From Curtobacterium sp. MCLR17_007 (GTDB lineage: Bacteria; Actinomycetota; Actinomycetes; Actinomycetales; Microbacteriaceae), in contig NZ_CP126271.1 in the NCBI RefSeq assembly GCF_003234655.2, positions 1,054,001 through 1,118,000 of the forward strand: a stretch of DNA of 64,000 nucleotides, given 5' to 3'. Made by a program: the position numbers and the translations under genes. Positions 27,665 through 37,982 of this stretch are shown one piece after another. The notes under the pieces were generated by a model. It saw nothing but the letters and a program-made list of their open reading frames with translations. It ran no database searches and was not told where the DNA came from. Position 1 is the stretch's first letter; every line of letters starts with the position of its first letter.

Positions 27665-27877
27665 ATGACGAACGACACGACGACGGAGACCTGGGTCGCG
27701 GTCGGACCGGCGGGCGCGGTGGGCAGCATCCACCGACAGCCGGACGGCTTCCGGGTCGAGCTCTACGGGCACCGCGAGGGCGGGGGTGGGTCGTACCCCT
27801 CACTCGAGACGGCGAAGGGCGCCCTGCACAAGGCGCTCGGACCGCTCGCCTCCCGCCCGGAGTTCCGCGCCCACTGA
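27665..27877 (+). CDS. Small protein of unknown function
   Basis: 70 residues, start supported by an AGGAGG site 10 bases upstream. Sequence features: a short N-terminal Thr/Asp-rich stretch, two beta strands (WVAVGPAGAVGSIHRQPDGFRVELYGH), a Gly-rich turn and a C-terminal helix (SLETAKGALHKALG). The pattern suggests a small two-strand-plus-helix fold such as that of DUF1508-like or RNase H-associated domains, but similarity is too weak to name it. Probably co-transcribed with msrA. Confidence 0.6.
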   Translation: MTNDTTTETWVAVGPAGAVGSIHRQPDGFRVELYGHREGGGGSYPSLETAKGALHKALGPLASRPEFRAH

Positions 27878-27971
27878 ACGGTCCGCGGACCGGCGTGCTG
27901 CGCCGGTCCGGACAGGAGGCCCGGGGGACGCGTCCTCCACAGGTCGCCTGATCGGGTACCCACCACACACA

Positions 27972-28006
27972 TCGAGCCCCGGTCCGCATCGCGGACCGGG
28001 GCTCGA
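27972..28006 (+). terminator. Strong hairpin between the msrA unit and the SSB gene
   Basis: A perfect 16-bp stem (TCGAGCCCCGGTCCGC and its complement) with an ATC loop. It ends 14 bases before the ATG of the SSB-like gene, so it could also act as an attenuator or block its leader. Confidence 0.75.
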
Positions 28007-28020
28007 CCACGATCGACCGC

Positions 28021-28620
28021 ATGAACGACACCATCACCGTCTGCGGCATCGTCGCGACCGAGCCCCGCCACCTCGTCACCGAGACCGGCATCGCCATCAC
28101 GAGCATGCGCCTCGCCTCGCCGTCGCGCCGCTGGGACCGGGCGAACTCCGTCTGGACCAACGGCCCCACCAACTGGTTCACCGTCACGGCCTTCCGGTCG
28201 CTCGCGGCCAACGTGCACAAGTCCGTCAAGAAGGGCGACCGCATCCTCGTGACGGGGCGGGTCCGGATCCGGACGTGGGAGCGCGACGGACGCGGCGGCA
28301 CCTCGGTCGAGATCGACGCCGAAGCCATGGGGCAGGACCTCGCCTGGGGCATCAGCAACTGGATCAAGGTCCCGAGGCACGCGTCCGAAGCCACCGCGGC
28401 CCCCGGCTCCGGTCCGGTCGTCAACCCCGTCACCGGCGAGGTCGAGGACCGGAACGGACACCAGGACCCGGCAGCCGACCAGCTCCCCGGAGCGACGGAC
28501 GTCGACGACGACGACCTGCCAGAGGCCGCAACCGCTGCGTCGGCGACCGACCGACTGCACGGGGTCGACGAGCGCGTGCCCTCCGCAGCGCCGGGCGTCG
28601 AGCACCCGGAAGCGGCCTGA
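28021..28620 (+). CDS. ssb: Single-stranded DNA-binding protein (secondary SSB)
   Basis: 199 residues. OB-fold SSB: NDTITVCGIVATEPRH, a NWFTVTAFRSLAANVHKSVKKGDRILVTGRVRIRTWE core and SVEIDAEAMGQDLAWG. The C-terminal half is an acidic disordered tail but ends HPEAA instead of the usual acidic-Phe tip (DDDIPF) that recruits partner proteins. It is therefore probably an accessory SSB, not the replication SSB. No replication gene (rpsF, rplI, dnaB) is nearby. Confidence 0.85.
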   Translation: MNDTITVCGIVATEPRHLVTETGIAITSMRLASPSRRWDRANSVWTNGPTNWFTVTAFRSLAANVHKSVKKGDRILVTGRVRIRTWERDGRGGTSVEIDAEAMGQDLAWGISNWIKVPRHASEATAAPGSGPVVNPVTGEVEDRNGHQDPAADQLPGATDVDDDDLPEAATAASATDRLHGVDERVPSAAPGVEHPEAA

Positions 28621-28656
28621 CGTGCTCGCACCGTCACGTTCTGCCGGTCCTGTCAC

Positions 28657-28662
28657 TACACT
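28657..28662 (+). promoter_or_regulatory. -10 box (TACACT) of ettA
   Basis: TACACT ends 10 bases before the ATG, predicting a leader of only three or four bases. Confidence 0.5.
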
Positions 28663-28672
28663 TGACCGCGAT

Positions 28673-30358
<1,686 letters not shown>

Positions 30359-30363
30359 CCCGC

Positions 30364-30846
30364 GTGGCCAGGCTGCACACGCCGGTCCGCATCCGCTGGA
30401 GTGACATCGACGCCTACGGGCACGTCAACAACTCGGCGATGCTGCGGCTGCTCGAAGAGGCCCGCGTCCTGGCGTTCTGGGCACCGGATCCCGACGAGGT
30501 CGACGCGTCGGGATCCGCCCCGGAGCCGATCATCGACGGTCGACCCGGGTCCGGCACGATGACGGTCATCGCGGCCCAGCGCCTCGAGTACCTGGCATCG
30601 ACGCCGTACTTCCGACGCCCGCTCGACATCCAGCTCTGGATCGGACACGTCGGAGGAGCGAGCCTCGACATCTCGTACGAGGTCTGGTCCCCGGTGGGAC
30701 ACCAACCCGCCGAGCTCTACACCCGGGCGACGACCACGCTCGTGATGGTCGACGCCGAGACGAACCGTCCTCGGCGCCTCACCGCGGTCGAGCGTGCTGC
30801 GTGCGAGCCGTACATCGAGCCGGCAGTGGTGTTCTCGCGCCCCTGA
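30364..30846 (+). CDS. Hotdog-fold acyl-CoA thioesterase (4HBT type)
   Basis: 160 residues, GTG start five bases after ettA, probably the same transcript. The N-terminal RIRWSDIDAYGHVNNSAMLRLLEEAR contains the catalytic Asp of 4-hydroxybenzoyl-CoA thioesterases and the HVNN motif. The rest alternates beta strands typical of a single hotdog domain. Likely hydrolyses an acyl-CoA; natural substrate unknown. A second, larger thioesterase (TesB) lies convergent just downstream. Confidence 0.88.
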   Translation: MARLHTPVRIRWSDIDAYGHVNNSAMLRLLEEARVLAFWAPDPDEVDASGSAPEPIIDGRPGSGTMTVIAAQRLEYLASTPYFRRPLDIQLWIGHVGGASLDISYEVWSPVGHQPAELYTRATTTLVMVDAETNRPRRLTAVERAACEPYIEPAVVFSRP

Positions 30847-30853
30847 CGCGTGT

Positions 30854-30979
30854 TCATCGGACCGGCGTCCCCAGGGCGGCGTCACCAGGCCGGCCTCACC
30901 AGGCCGGCCTCACCAGGGCGGCATCGCCAGGTCGGCGTCACCAGGCCGACATCACCGGACCGACATCACCGCATCCTCG
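30854..30979. repeat. 14-bp tandem repeat between two thioesterase genes
   Basis: Nine units with an exact 14-base period (starts at 30854, 30868, 30882 and so on to 30966), consensus TCACCAGGCCGGCC. The outermost units are diverged. It fills the space between convergent genes and stops one base before the tesB stop codon, with no hairpin terminator visible. Confidence 0.93.
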
Positions 30980-31840
30980 TCAGCGGGGGATGCGCATCAT
31001 GCCCTCTTGTGCGACCGTCGCCAGCAGCCGACCGTCCCGCGAGAACATCCGCCCGAACGCCAGCCCACGTCCCCCCTGCGCGCTCGGCGACTCCTGCGTG
31101 TACAGGATCCAGTCGTCGGCACGCCCGTCGCGGTGCCACCACATCGCGTGGTCGAGACTCGCGCTCTTGACCCCGGGCGTTCCCCAGGCCACCCCGTGGC
31201 GACGCATGATCGGTTCGAGGATCGACAGGTCACTCGCGTAGGCCAGGACGGCGCGGTGGAGTCCCGGGTCGTCCGGCAGGTCACCCTGGACGCGGAACCA
31301 CACGGCCTGGTGCGGCACGTGCTCGCCCTGCACGTCCACGAAGACCGGGCCCTCGACGTGCCGCAGGTCGATGGCACGTTCGGCCCACGCACGCGCGACG
31401 GGGTGGTCGATCGAGGCCAGGATCGACGCGGCGGTGGGGAGCGACTCCGGAGACGGCATGTCCACCGGGAACGGGTCCTGGTGCTCGACGCCGGCGTCCT
31501 CGGTCTGGAACGACGCGATCATCGAGAAGATCGGCACGCCCTTCTGGTAGGCCTGCGCGCGGCGTGTGGCGAACGACCGGCCGTCGTGGATCTGCTCGAC
31601 CCCGAACGTGATCGGCGTGTGAATGTCACCCGGCCGCAGGAAGTACCCGTGCAGCGAGTGGATCGCCCGGTCCTCGATGGTGGCCTGCGCGGCGACGATG
31701 CACTGCGCCAGGACCTGCCCGCCGAACACCCGCCCGCCCGGTGACCAGTGGTTCTCACCGGTGAAGACCCGCTCACGCGTCGCCGCCCCCGTGTCCGCGA
31801 GTCGCAGGGTCCGCAGGAAGTCCGGTTCACCGATCACCAC
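30980..31840 (-). CDS. tesB: Acyl-CoA thioesterase II
   Basis: 286 residues, double hotdog. The N-terminal half has GRVFGGQVLAQCIVAAQATI and SLHGYFLRPGD; the C-terminal half has LASIDHPVARAWAE and ASLDHAMWWHRD, where Asp and the later Gln/Thr region (YTQESPSAQGGRGLAFGRMFSRDGRL) form the TesB catalytic set. Normal length. It starts GTG GTG with TAGACT 6 bases before the first GTG, so probably leaderless. The divergent gene at 31886 shares this short promoter region. Confidence 0.93.
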   Translation of the reverse strand: MVIGEPDFLRTLRLADTGAATRERVFTGENHWSPGGRVFGGQVLAQCIVAAQATIEDRAIHSLHGYFLRPGDIHTPITFGVEQIHDGRSFATRRAQAYQKGVPIFSMIASFQTEDAGVEHQDPFPVDMPSPESLPTAASILASIDHPVARAWAERAIDLRHVEGPVFVDVQGEHVPHQAVWFRVQGDLPDDPGLHRAVLAYASDLSILEPIMRRHGVAWGTPGVKSASLDHAMWWHRDGRADDWILYTQESPSAQGGRGLAFGRMFSRDGRLLATVAQEGMMRIPR

Positions 31841-31846
31841 CCCCGC

Positions 31847-31852
31847 AGTCTA
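31847..31852 (-). promoter_or_regulatory. Leaderless-type -10 box (TAGACT) of tesB
   Basis: TAGACT on the minus strand ends 6 bases before the GTG start. Confidence 0.6.
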
Positions 31853-31869
31853 CGGAGGACCCCTCCCGA

Positions 31870-31875
31870 TAGGAT
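31870..31875 (+). promoter_or_regulatory. -10 box (TAGGAT) of the gene at 31886
   Basis: TAGGAT ends 10 bases before the ATG. It lies 17 bases from the divergent tesB -10 box, so the two promoters overlap. Confidence 0.5.
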
Positions 31876-31885
31876 CGTGACCGAC

Positions 31886-32587
31886 ATGAGCACCTCGTTC
31901 ACGCTGCCCGACGCCGCTTCGCTGGGCGACCTCCGTACGTACCTCGCCCGTGCCGCACGGGTCGAGGACGGATCGGTCCGCCTCATCGCGGACTCGGGCG
32001 TCCTGGCCGTGTACACCGCGATCATGTACCCCCTCGGGCTGCTCGACGAACTCCCCACGGTGCTCGGACTCCGGACGTTCTCGTTGACGGAGCCGGCCGC
32101 GATCGACGCCGTGGTGCCGCTCGCCTCGTTCCAGGAACGGCTGCGGCTGCTCGCCGAGGCGCACGACGCCGAAGGAGCCGAGGGCGCCGACCCCACGCGG
32201 GCCACCCCGGTCGAGGTCGAGCTGCCGCACGAGGTCCAGACCGTCACGTGGGCTGCGATCTCGCCGCCGCGCGGCGGATGGGTCCCGCTGCCCGACATCT
32301 CGCCGGAGCTGTTGCGTCGCGCCGCCAAGGCCGGCATCGCCGAGGTGGCCGACGCGGTCCCGGCGAACGCCGGCGAAGCCATCGTCCGTCGGATCCGGTC
32401 CGAGGTCTGGGGGCGTCCGGTCCAGGGCATCGAGCACGTCCCCGCGGGCGCCGGGTTCGCAGGCGAGAGCCTCGGGTTCCTCGGGCACGACCCGGTGCGG
32501 CTGTTCGAGACCGGCCCGTGGAGCCGCCTGACGACCTCGCGCGGGCACGTCCTCGTCAAGCGCCGTGCGTGGAGCCTGTCCGTCTGA
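31886..32587 (+). CDS. Conserved actinobacterial protein of unknown function
   Basis: 233 residues, soluble, no signal peptide. It opens with a helical segment (LGDLRTYLARAARVEDGSVRLIADSGVLAVYTAIMYPLGLLDELPTVLGLRTFSL) and ends with beta-rich GESLGFLGHDPVRLFETGPWSRLTTSRGHVLVKRRAW. The middle is Ala/Glu rich. Similar hypothetical proteins are common in Microbacteriaceae, but I know no function. Codon use is typical. The Phe-Leu-Gly and Arg-Gly-His stretch at the C-terminus looks like a conserved core. Confidence 0.7.
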   Translation: MSTSFTLPDAASLGDLRTYLARAARVEDGSVRLIADSGVLAVYTAIMYPLGLLDELPTVLGLRTFSLTEPAAIDAVVPLASFQERLRLLAEAHDAEGAEGADPTRATPVEVELPHEVQTVTWAAISPPRGGWVPLPDISPELLRRAAKAGIAEVADAVPANAGEAIVRRIRSEVWGRPVQGIEHVPAGAGFAGESLGFLGHDPVRLFETGPWSRLTTSRGHVLVKRRAWSLSV

Positions 32588-32631
32588 GCCGTCCTGGACG
32601 ACGTCGGCACCCGCTCTGCCATCCTGGAGCC

Positions 32632-33474
32632 ATGCACGTCTTCCTCACCGGCGCGTCCGGCTACATCGGCTCTGCCGTCCTCCGCTCCCTCCTCGCGCAC
32701 GGCCACGCGGTGACCGCCGTGGTCCGTTCCGACGAGAAAGCCGCTGCCGTCCGTGACGCCGGCGGCACCGCCCTCGTCGAGGACGTCACCGACACCGACA
32801 TCGTCGAGCGCCTGGCCCACGAGACCGATGCCGTCGTCCACACCGCGAGTGCGCAGGACGTCGACCCCGACTTCGTCCGCACGGTCCTCGCGGCGCTGGA
32901 CGGCACCCCGAAGCCCTTCGTGCACACGGGCGGCATCTTCACCTTCGGCAACTCGACCGACATCTCCGAGCAGTCGCCCGTGTCCCCGCCGGCCCTGACA
33001 GCGTGGCGCGGCGCGAACGAGGCCGCGGTCCGCGCGAGCGCCGTCCGGACGACGATCGTGGCGCCCGGGATCGTGTACGGCCGCGGCGCCGGGATCCCGA
33101 CCATGTTCGTCGGGGACGGCGAGCACGAGGTCCTGATGGTCGGCGACGGCTCGCAACGGTGGTCGACCGTGCACGTCGACGACCTCGGCGAGCTCTACGT
33201 CCTGGCCGTCGAACGGGGGGAGCCGGACGGCTACGTCCTCGCTGCGACGGGCGACAACCCCACCGTCCGCGAACTCGCCGAGGCCGGCGCGCACGGTTCG
33301 CCGGTGGTCGCCGAGAGCGTCGACGCTGCGCGGCAGCGGCTCGGGGCGGAGTACGCGGACGCGCTGCTCATGCACCAGGAGTGCTCCGGGGCCCATGCCC
33401 GCAGCACGTACGGGTGGACGCCGACGCGTCCGTCGCTGGTCGAGGACCTGGCGACCGGCTCGTACGTGCGCTGA
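32632..33474 (+). CDS. NAD(P)-binding SDR-family epimerase/reductase
   Basis: 280 residues. Rossmann start MHVFLTGASGYIGSAVLRSLLAHGH gives the GxxGxxG cofactor motif. Then VHTASAQ, and TGGIFTFGNSTD replaces the usual catalytic Tyr-x-x-x-Lys region; no clear YxxxK is visible, as in atypical extended SDRs used in quinone or flavonoid-type reductions. WSTVHVDDLGELYVLAVE matches the substrate-side helix. The start has GGAG upstream and a weak CATCCT box 6 bases before the ATG. Confidence 0.85.
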   Translation: MHVFLTGASGYIGSAVLRSLLAHGHAVTAVVRSDEKAAAVRDAGGTALVEDVTDTDIVERLAHETDAVVHTASAQDVDPDFVRTVLAALDGTPKPFVHTGGIFTFGNSTDISEQSPVSPPALTAWRGANEAAVRASAVRTTIVAPGIVYGRGAGIPTMFVGDGEHEVLMVGDGSQRWSTVHVDDLGELYVLAVERGEPDGYVLAATGDNPTVRELAEAGAHGSPVVAESVDAARQRLGAEYADALLMHQECSGAHARSTYGWTPTRPSLVEDLATGSYVR

Positions 33475-33611
33475 CGCGCCGCGATCCCGCCGAGACACCG
33501 CACACCCGGCAAGACACCGCCGCCGACAGCGGCGTCGAGCGGACGGAGCGGCGTCTGGTGGACGTGGCGGCGTCTGGTGGACGTCGCGCGCCCTGGGCGC
33601 GGCTGCACGAC

Positions 33612-33653
33612 GGACGGGAGGCCCGGTGCCAGCTGGCACCGGGCCTCCCGTCC
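33612..33653. terminator. 42-base perfect palindrome, bidirectional terminator
   Basis: A perfect inverted repeat (19-bp stem with an AGCT centre) starting GGACGGGAGGCCCGG, between the convergent epimerase and globin genes. The 205-base gap contains nothing else recognisable. Its arm shares GACGGGAGGCCCGG with the elements at 20820, 38626 and 62059. Confidence 0.85.
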
Positions 33654-33679
33654 GTGTCGTGGTGCGTCCAGACCGACGG

Positions 33680-34123
33680 TCAGTCGAACGTGTTCGTCAT
33701 GGCGTGCGCGGCCCGGTCGAGGTACCCCCAGAGCTCGGCCTCGTCGAGGGGGGCGAGCTGGAGCGACTCGACGGCGTCGTGCATGTGGTGCAGCCAGCGC
33801 TCGCGGGCCTCGGGCGTGATGCGGAACGGGTTGTGCCGCATGCGCAGCCGGGGGTGCCCGCGTTCCTGACTGTAGGTGCCCGGCCCGCCCCAGTACTGCT
33901 GCAGGAAGAGCGACAGGCGCGAGATGGCGCCCTCGAGGTCCTCCTGCGGGTACATCGGCCAGATGACGTCATCGGTCTGCACGCCGTCGTAGAAGCGCCG
34001 GACGAGTCGGTCGAACGTCGGGGCGCCCCCGATGCGGTCGTACAGCGATCCACTCGCCGCGGCGCCGCCCATCCCGACGCGCAGGGTGATCGGCTGGCCG
34101 GGCCCGAGGGGTGTGTCGCTCAT
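33680..34123 (-). CDS. glbO: Truncated hemoglobin (group II-like)
   Basis: 147 residues. The globin core reads SLYDRIGGAPTFDRLVRRFYDGVQTDDVIWPMYPQEDLEGAISRLSLFLQQYWGGP, with the expected distal residues, followed by RLRMRHNPFRITPEARERWLHHMHDAV, where His in MRHNPF is the proximal heme ligand, and Trp in ERWL fits group II position G8. Thought to handle O2, NO or peroxides. ATGA overlap with mscS, so the two are translated together. N-terminal extension of about 25 residues before the globin fold. Confidence 0.92.
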   Translation of the reverse strand: MSDTPLGPGQPITLRVGMGGAAASGSLYDRIGGAPTFDRLVRRFYDGVQTDDVIWPMYPQEDLEGAISRLSLFLQQYWGGPGTYSQERGHPRLRMRHNPFRITPEARERWLHHMHDAVESLQLAPLDEAELWGYLDRAAHAMTNTFD

Positions 34124-35190
34124 CGGTCGTCCTTCCGCGGGTCGGACCGCTGTGTGTCGATGGGCTGACCGTACATGTTCGTCTTCTTGCCGCGTCGCGA
34201 CGGCGTCGGCGCGGGGGTCGGCTGGGTCTTGACGCTGCGCAACCCGTTGATGGACGTCGCGTTCTCCCAGCCCTCGGGCATGATCATCGCCATCGCGGGG
34301 AGCGTCACGCCGAGCTCGTCGACGGCTCGCTTGAGCCGGACCCGGAGTTCGCGCCCGACGACGTCGAGCTCGGACGCGCGGGTCTTGACGACGAGCCGGA
34401 AGACCATGCCCGCCTCGGCGACGGACTGCAGGCCCCAGATCTCGGGCTTCTCGACGATCCGCTGTCGCCAGCGGGGTTCCTGGGACATCGTGACGGCTGC
34501 GGCGAGCAGGGCGTCCTGCACGGCGTCGATGTCGGTGTCGTAGGGGACCGTGATGTCGACGAGGACACGCGACCAGCCCTGCGACAGGTTGCCGACGCGC
34601 AGGATCTGCCCGTTCGGCACAAACCACAGGATGCCGTTCACGTCGCGGATCTGCATCACGCGCAGGCCCACGTTCTCGACGACGCCGGTGGCCGGTCCCG
34701 TGTCGACCACGTCGCCGACGCCGGCCTGGTCCTCGAGGATCATGAACACCCCGGACAGCAGGTCCTTGACGATCGACTGCGCGCCGACCGCGAGCCCGGC
34801 GGCGACGAGCGACGCACCACCGACGATGCCGACCGCGGCGTTCGGCAGGACCTGCGGGATGATGATCACCAGGGCGATGATCACCACGATGACGGTCGCC
34901 AGGTTCTGCAGGACGCTGCCGAGCGTGCGGGTCCGCTGCACGACGCGCGCGGTCTGGATGGGGGACGCGATGAGCGCCTGGGTGTCAGCGGCGCCCTGGC
35001 GCTTCTTGACGTCGTAGACGATCCGGTTGACGACGCCCTTGATGCTGTGCCGGAGCACCAGCCGCAGGACGACCGCGCCGATCAGGGTGAGGACGATGAC
35101 GATCGGTTCGTGCCAGGTCTCGACGAATTGGGTGAAGGTGTTCGACATCCACGCTGGGACGTCGTCGGTCGAGTTCGCAGCCAAGATCAT
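34120..35190 (-). CDS. mscS: Small-conductance mechanosensitive channel (MscS family)
   Basis: 356 residues. Opens under membrane tension to release solutes. Three membrane helices: about residues 28-47, 95-112 and the pore helix SLVAAGLAVGAQSIVKDLLSGVFMILEDQ with the Ala/Gly pattern of MscS TM3, then the beta domain (GVVENVGLRVMQIRDVNGILWFVPNGQI) and the alpha/beta vestibule. The C-terminal tail is basic and Pro/Thr-rich. First gene of a two-gene unit with the globin. Confidence 0.93.
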   Translation of the reverse strand: MILAANSTDDVPAWMSNTFTQFVETWHEPIVIVLTLIGAVVLRLVLRHSIKGVVNRIVYDVKKRQGAADTQALIASPIQTARVVQRTRTLGSVLQNLATVIVVIIALVIIIPQVLPNAAVGIVGGASLVAAGLAVGAQSIVKDLLSGVFMILEDQAGVGDVVDTGPATGVVENVGLRVMQIRDVNGILWFVPNGQILRVGNLSQGWSRVLVDITVPYDTDIDAVQDALLAAAVTMSQEPRWRQRIVEKPEIWGLQSVAEAGMVFRLVVKTRASELDVVGRELRVRLKRAVDELGVTLPAMAMIMPEGWENATSINGLRSVKTQPTPAPTPSRRGKKTNMYGQPIDTQRSDPRKDDR

Positions 35191-35208
35191 GATCCGGACG
35201 ATGCTAAA

Positions 35209-35252
35209 CGGCGGGGCCTCGGCGCACCCTGAGGAACGCCGAGACCCCGCCG
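35209..35252 (-). terminator. Hairpin after pepN
   Basis: A 16-bp stem with a single mismatch (CGGCGGGGCCTCGGCG against CGCCGAGACCCCGCCG) separated by 12 bases, 27 bases after the pepN stop and just upstream of mscS. Confidence 0.7.
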
Positions 35253-35279
35253 ATCATGCTCTGACCCCGCCGATCAGAC

Positions 35280-37859
35280 TCAGGCGTCCGCAGCCTGGAC
35301 CCGCAGCGCACGCTCGGTGCCCGCGAGGTTCTCGGTCACGATCCGGCGGAGCGCCGGGGTCTCCGGGTGCGACTCGAGCCACGCGGTTGCGGCGTCTCGG
35401 AGCTCGACCGAAGCGAGCGACGCCGGGTACAGCCCGGTGACGATCGTGTCGGCGATGTGGTAGCTCCGTTCGTCCCAGATCCGGGTGAGGACCTCGAAGT
35501 ACTTCGGCACGAGCCCTTCGAGCACGACGGGGGAGTTGGTGTGCTGGAAGCCGATCGTCGTCTGGCGCACGATGGCGTTCGGCGCGGTGTCGGTGTCGAC
35601 CAGCGACGAGAACGCCGCGAGCTTGCCCTCGGCCGTGGGGATCGTCGCACGGGCACGCGCTGCCGCTTGCTCGCCCGACGCCGTGCGGTCCGCGGCGAGC
35701 TCGGTGTCGATCTCGGCGTTGCCCGCGGCGCCCGCGAGCACGAGGCCCTCGAGGAGCTCCCACCGCAGGTCGGTGTCGATCTCGAGCCCGCTGAGCGTGA
35801 CGGAGCTGTCACGCAGCCCCGCCAGGGTCGCGACGTGCTCGGGCGTCGACGCGATCTGCGCGAAGAACTTCACGAACTGGAACTGGGCGTCCGAGCCGGC
35901 CTCGGCCGACGACGCGAGGTTCCAGAGCGTGTCGCCCACGGTGTGGATCGTCGCGTCGACCTTGGCCGGAGCGACGTAGTTGCGCGCGGTGAGCAGCAGC
36001 TGCGAGACCGTCGTGCGGATGGTCGTCGACTCGGTCTCGGTCGCGATGTTGCCGAGCACCAGGCGGACGTAGTCGCTGGCGGGGGACTCGGCGTCGCGCG
36101 TGGCGTCCCACATCGCGCCCCACACGATCGAGCGGGCGAGCGGGTTCGCGATCGCGGCGAGGTGCTCGATCGCGGTGCGGCGGGACTGTTCGTCGAGGCG
36201 GATCTTGGCGTAGGCCAGGTCGTCGTCGTTGAGCAGCACGAGGTCACCGCGGTGCTGCCCCACGAGCTCCGGCACGTCGGTGCGGGCCCCGTCGACGTCG
36301 ATCTCGACACGGTGCGTGCGCTCGAGCTTGCCCCCGGCCGAGGCGGTGTCGGCACCGAACGGCGCCGAGGTGTCCTGCTGGAACGCGTACAGGCCGATCG
36401 CGAGCCGGTGCGGACGCAGGGTCGGGTAGTCGGTCGGGGCTTCCTGCAGCACGGCGAACGACGTGATCACGCCGGACTCGTCGGTCTCGATCTCGGGGCG
36501 CAGCGTGTTGACGCCGGCGGTCTCGAGCCACAGCTTCGACCACTCGCCGAGCTCACGCCCGCTGGTGGCCTCGAGCTCGACGAGCAGGTCCTCGAGCTCG
36601 GTGTTGCCGTGGTGGTGCTTCACGAAGTAGGCCGAGACACCGGCGAAGAACGCGTCGATGCCGACCCAGGCCACGAGCTGCTTCAGGACGGAGCCGCCCT
36701 TGGCGTAGGTGATGCCGTCGAAGTTGACCTGGACGTCTTCGAGGTCGTTGATCGTCGCGACGATCGGGTGCGTCGAGGGGAGTTGGTCCTGGCGGTAGGC
36801 CCAGGACTTCTCCATCGCCTGGAACGTCGTCCAGGCCTCGGTCCACTCGGTGGCTTCGGCCGTGGCGATCGTCGACGCCCACTCGGCGAACGACTCGTTC
36901 AGCCACAGGTCGTTCCACCACTTCATGGTGACCAGGTCGCCGAACCACATGTGCGCGAGCTCGTGCAGGATCGTGACGACCCGGCGCTCCTTGATGGCGT
37001 CCGTGACCTTGGACCGGAAGACGTAGGTCTCGGTGAAGGTGACCGCGCCGGCGTTCTCCATCGCGCCCGCGTTGAACTCGGGGACGAACAGCTGGTCGTA
37101 CTTGTCGAACGGGTACGGGACCGCGAACTTCGACTCGTAGTAGGTGAAGCCCTTGCGCGTGATGTCGAAGATGTACTCAGGGTCGAGGTACTCGGCCAGC
37201 GACTTGCGCGTGAAGATGCCGAGCGGGATGGTGCGGCCGTCGCTCGAGGTCAGTTCGTCTCGCACGACCTCGTACGGGCCTGCCACGAGCGCGGTGATGT
37301 AGCTCGAGATGCGGGTGGTCGGCGGGAACGCCCACGTGGCGATGTCGCCGTCGACGCGGGGCCCGGGCGTGGGGGAGTTCGAGACGACCTGCCACCGCGC
37401 CGGTGCGGTGACCGTGAAGGTGAACTCGGCCTTGAGGTCGGGCTGCTCGAACACCGCGAACATGCGGCGGGAGTCGGGGACCTCGAACTGGGAGTACAGG
37501 TAGACCTCGTCGTCGACGGGGTCGACGAAGCGGTGCAGGCCTTCGCCCGTGTTCGTGTACAGCGCGTCGGCGACGACGACGAGCTCGTTCTGCTGCTGCA
37601 GGTCGGCGAGCTGGATGCGCACGCCGTCGTTCACCGCGGCGACGTCGAGCGCGGTGCCGTTCAGCTCGACGGAGTGCACGGTCTTCGTGATCGCGTCGAT
37701 GAACGTGGACGCGCCGGGCGTCGCGGTGAAGCGGACCCGCGTGGTGCTGCCGAAGGTCTCGGCGCCACGGGTCAGGTCGAGCTCGACCTCGTACGACTGC
37801 ACGTCGACGATCGCGGCGCGTTCCTGGGCTTCGGTTCTGGTGAGGTTCTCTCCGGGCAC
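35280..37859 (-). CDS. pepN: Aminopeptidase N (M1 family)
   Basis: 859 residues. Removes N-terminal amino acids from peptides in the cytoplasm. The exopeptidase motif NAGAMENAG (about residue 265) and the zinc motif HELAHMWFGDLVTMKWWNDLWLNESFAEW (HExxH plus Glu 18 residues on) are complete. The long C-terminal ERAP1-like helical domain is full length. The N-terminal MPGENLTRTEAQERA is typical of actinobacterial PepN. GTG start with TTGGAG 6 bases upstream. Transcribed alone; hairpin at 35209. Confidence 0.96.
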   Translation of the reverse strand: MPGENLTRTEAQERAAIVDVQSYEVELDLTRGAETFGSTTRVRFTATPGASTFIDAITKTVHSVELNGTALDVAAVNDGVRIQLADLQQQNELVVVADALYTNTGEGLHRFVDPVDDEVYLYSQFEVPDSRRMFAVFEQPDLKAEFTFTVTAPARWQVVSNSPTPGPRVDGDIATWAFPPTTRISSYITALVAGPYEVVRDELTSSDGRTIPLGIFTRKSLAEYLDPEYIFDITRKGFTYYESKFAVPYPFDKYDQLFVPEFNAGAMENAGAVTFTETYVFRSKVTDAIKERRVVTILHELAHMWFGDLVTMKWWNDLWLNESFAEWASTIATAEATEWTEAWTTFQAMEKSWAYRQDQLPSTHPIVATINDLEDVQVNFDGITYAKGGSVLKQLVAWVGIDAFFAGVSAYFVKHHHGNTELEDLLVELEATSGRELGEWSKLWLETAGVNTLRPEIETDESGVITSFAVLQEAPTDYPTLRPHRLAIGLYAFQQDTSAPFGADTASAGGKLERTHRVEIDVDGARTDVPELVGQHRGDLVLLNDDDLAYAKIRLDEQSRRTAIEHLAAIANPLARSIVWGAMWDATRDAESPASDYVRLVLGNIATETESTTIRTTVSQLLLTARNYVAPAKVDATIHTVGDTLWNLASSAEAGSDAQFQFVKFFAQIASTPEHVATLAGLRDSSVTLSGLEIDTDLRWELLEGLVLAGAAGNAEIDTELAADRTASGEQAAARARATIPTAEGKLAAFSSLVDTDTAPNAIVRQTTIGFQHTNSPVVLEGLVPKYFEVLTRIWDERSYHIADTIVTGLYPASLASVELRDAATAWLESHPETPALRRIVTENLAGTERALRVQAADA

Positions 37860-37969
37860 GGACGCTCCAACTTCGTTGCGGGCGCGGACGATCGATGTCC
37901 GCGCGTCGGTCGTCCCACGCGGCGTCGTGCACCGTCAGGACGTGTGGGATCCAGCCTAGCGAGCACGCG

Positions 37970-37975
37970 TACGCT
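37970..37975 (+). promoter_or_regulatory. Leaderless-type -10 box (TACGCT)
   Basis: TACGCT ends 7 bases before the GTG at 37983. Confidence 0.5.
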
Positions 37976-37982
37976 CGCATCC

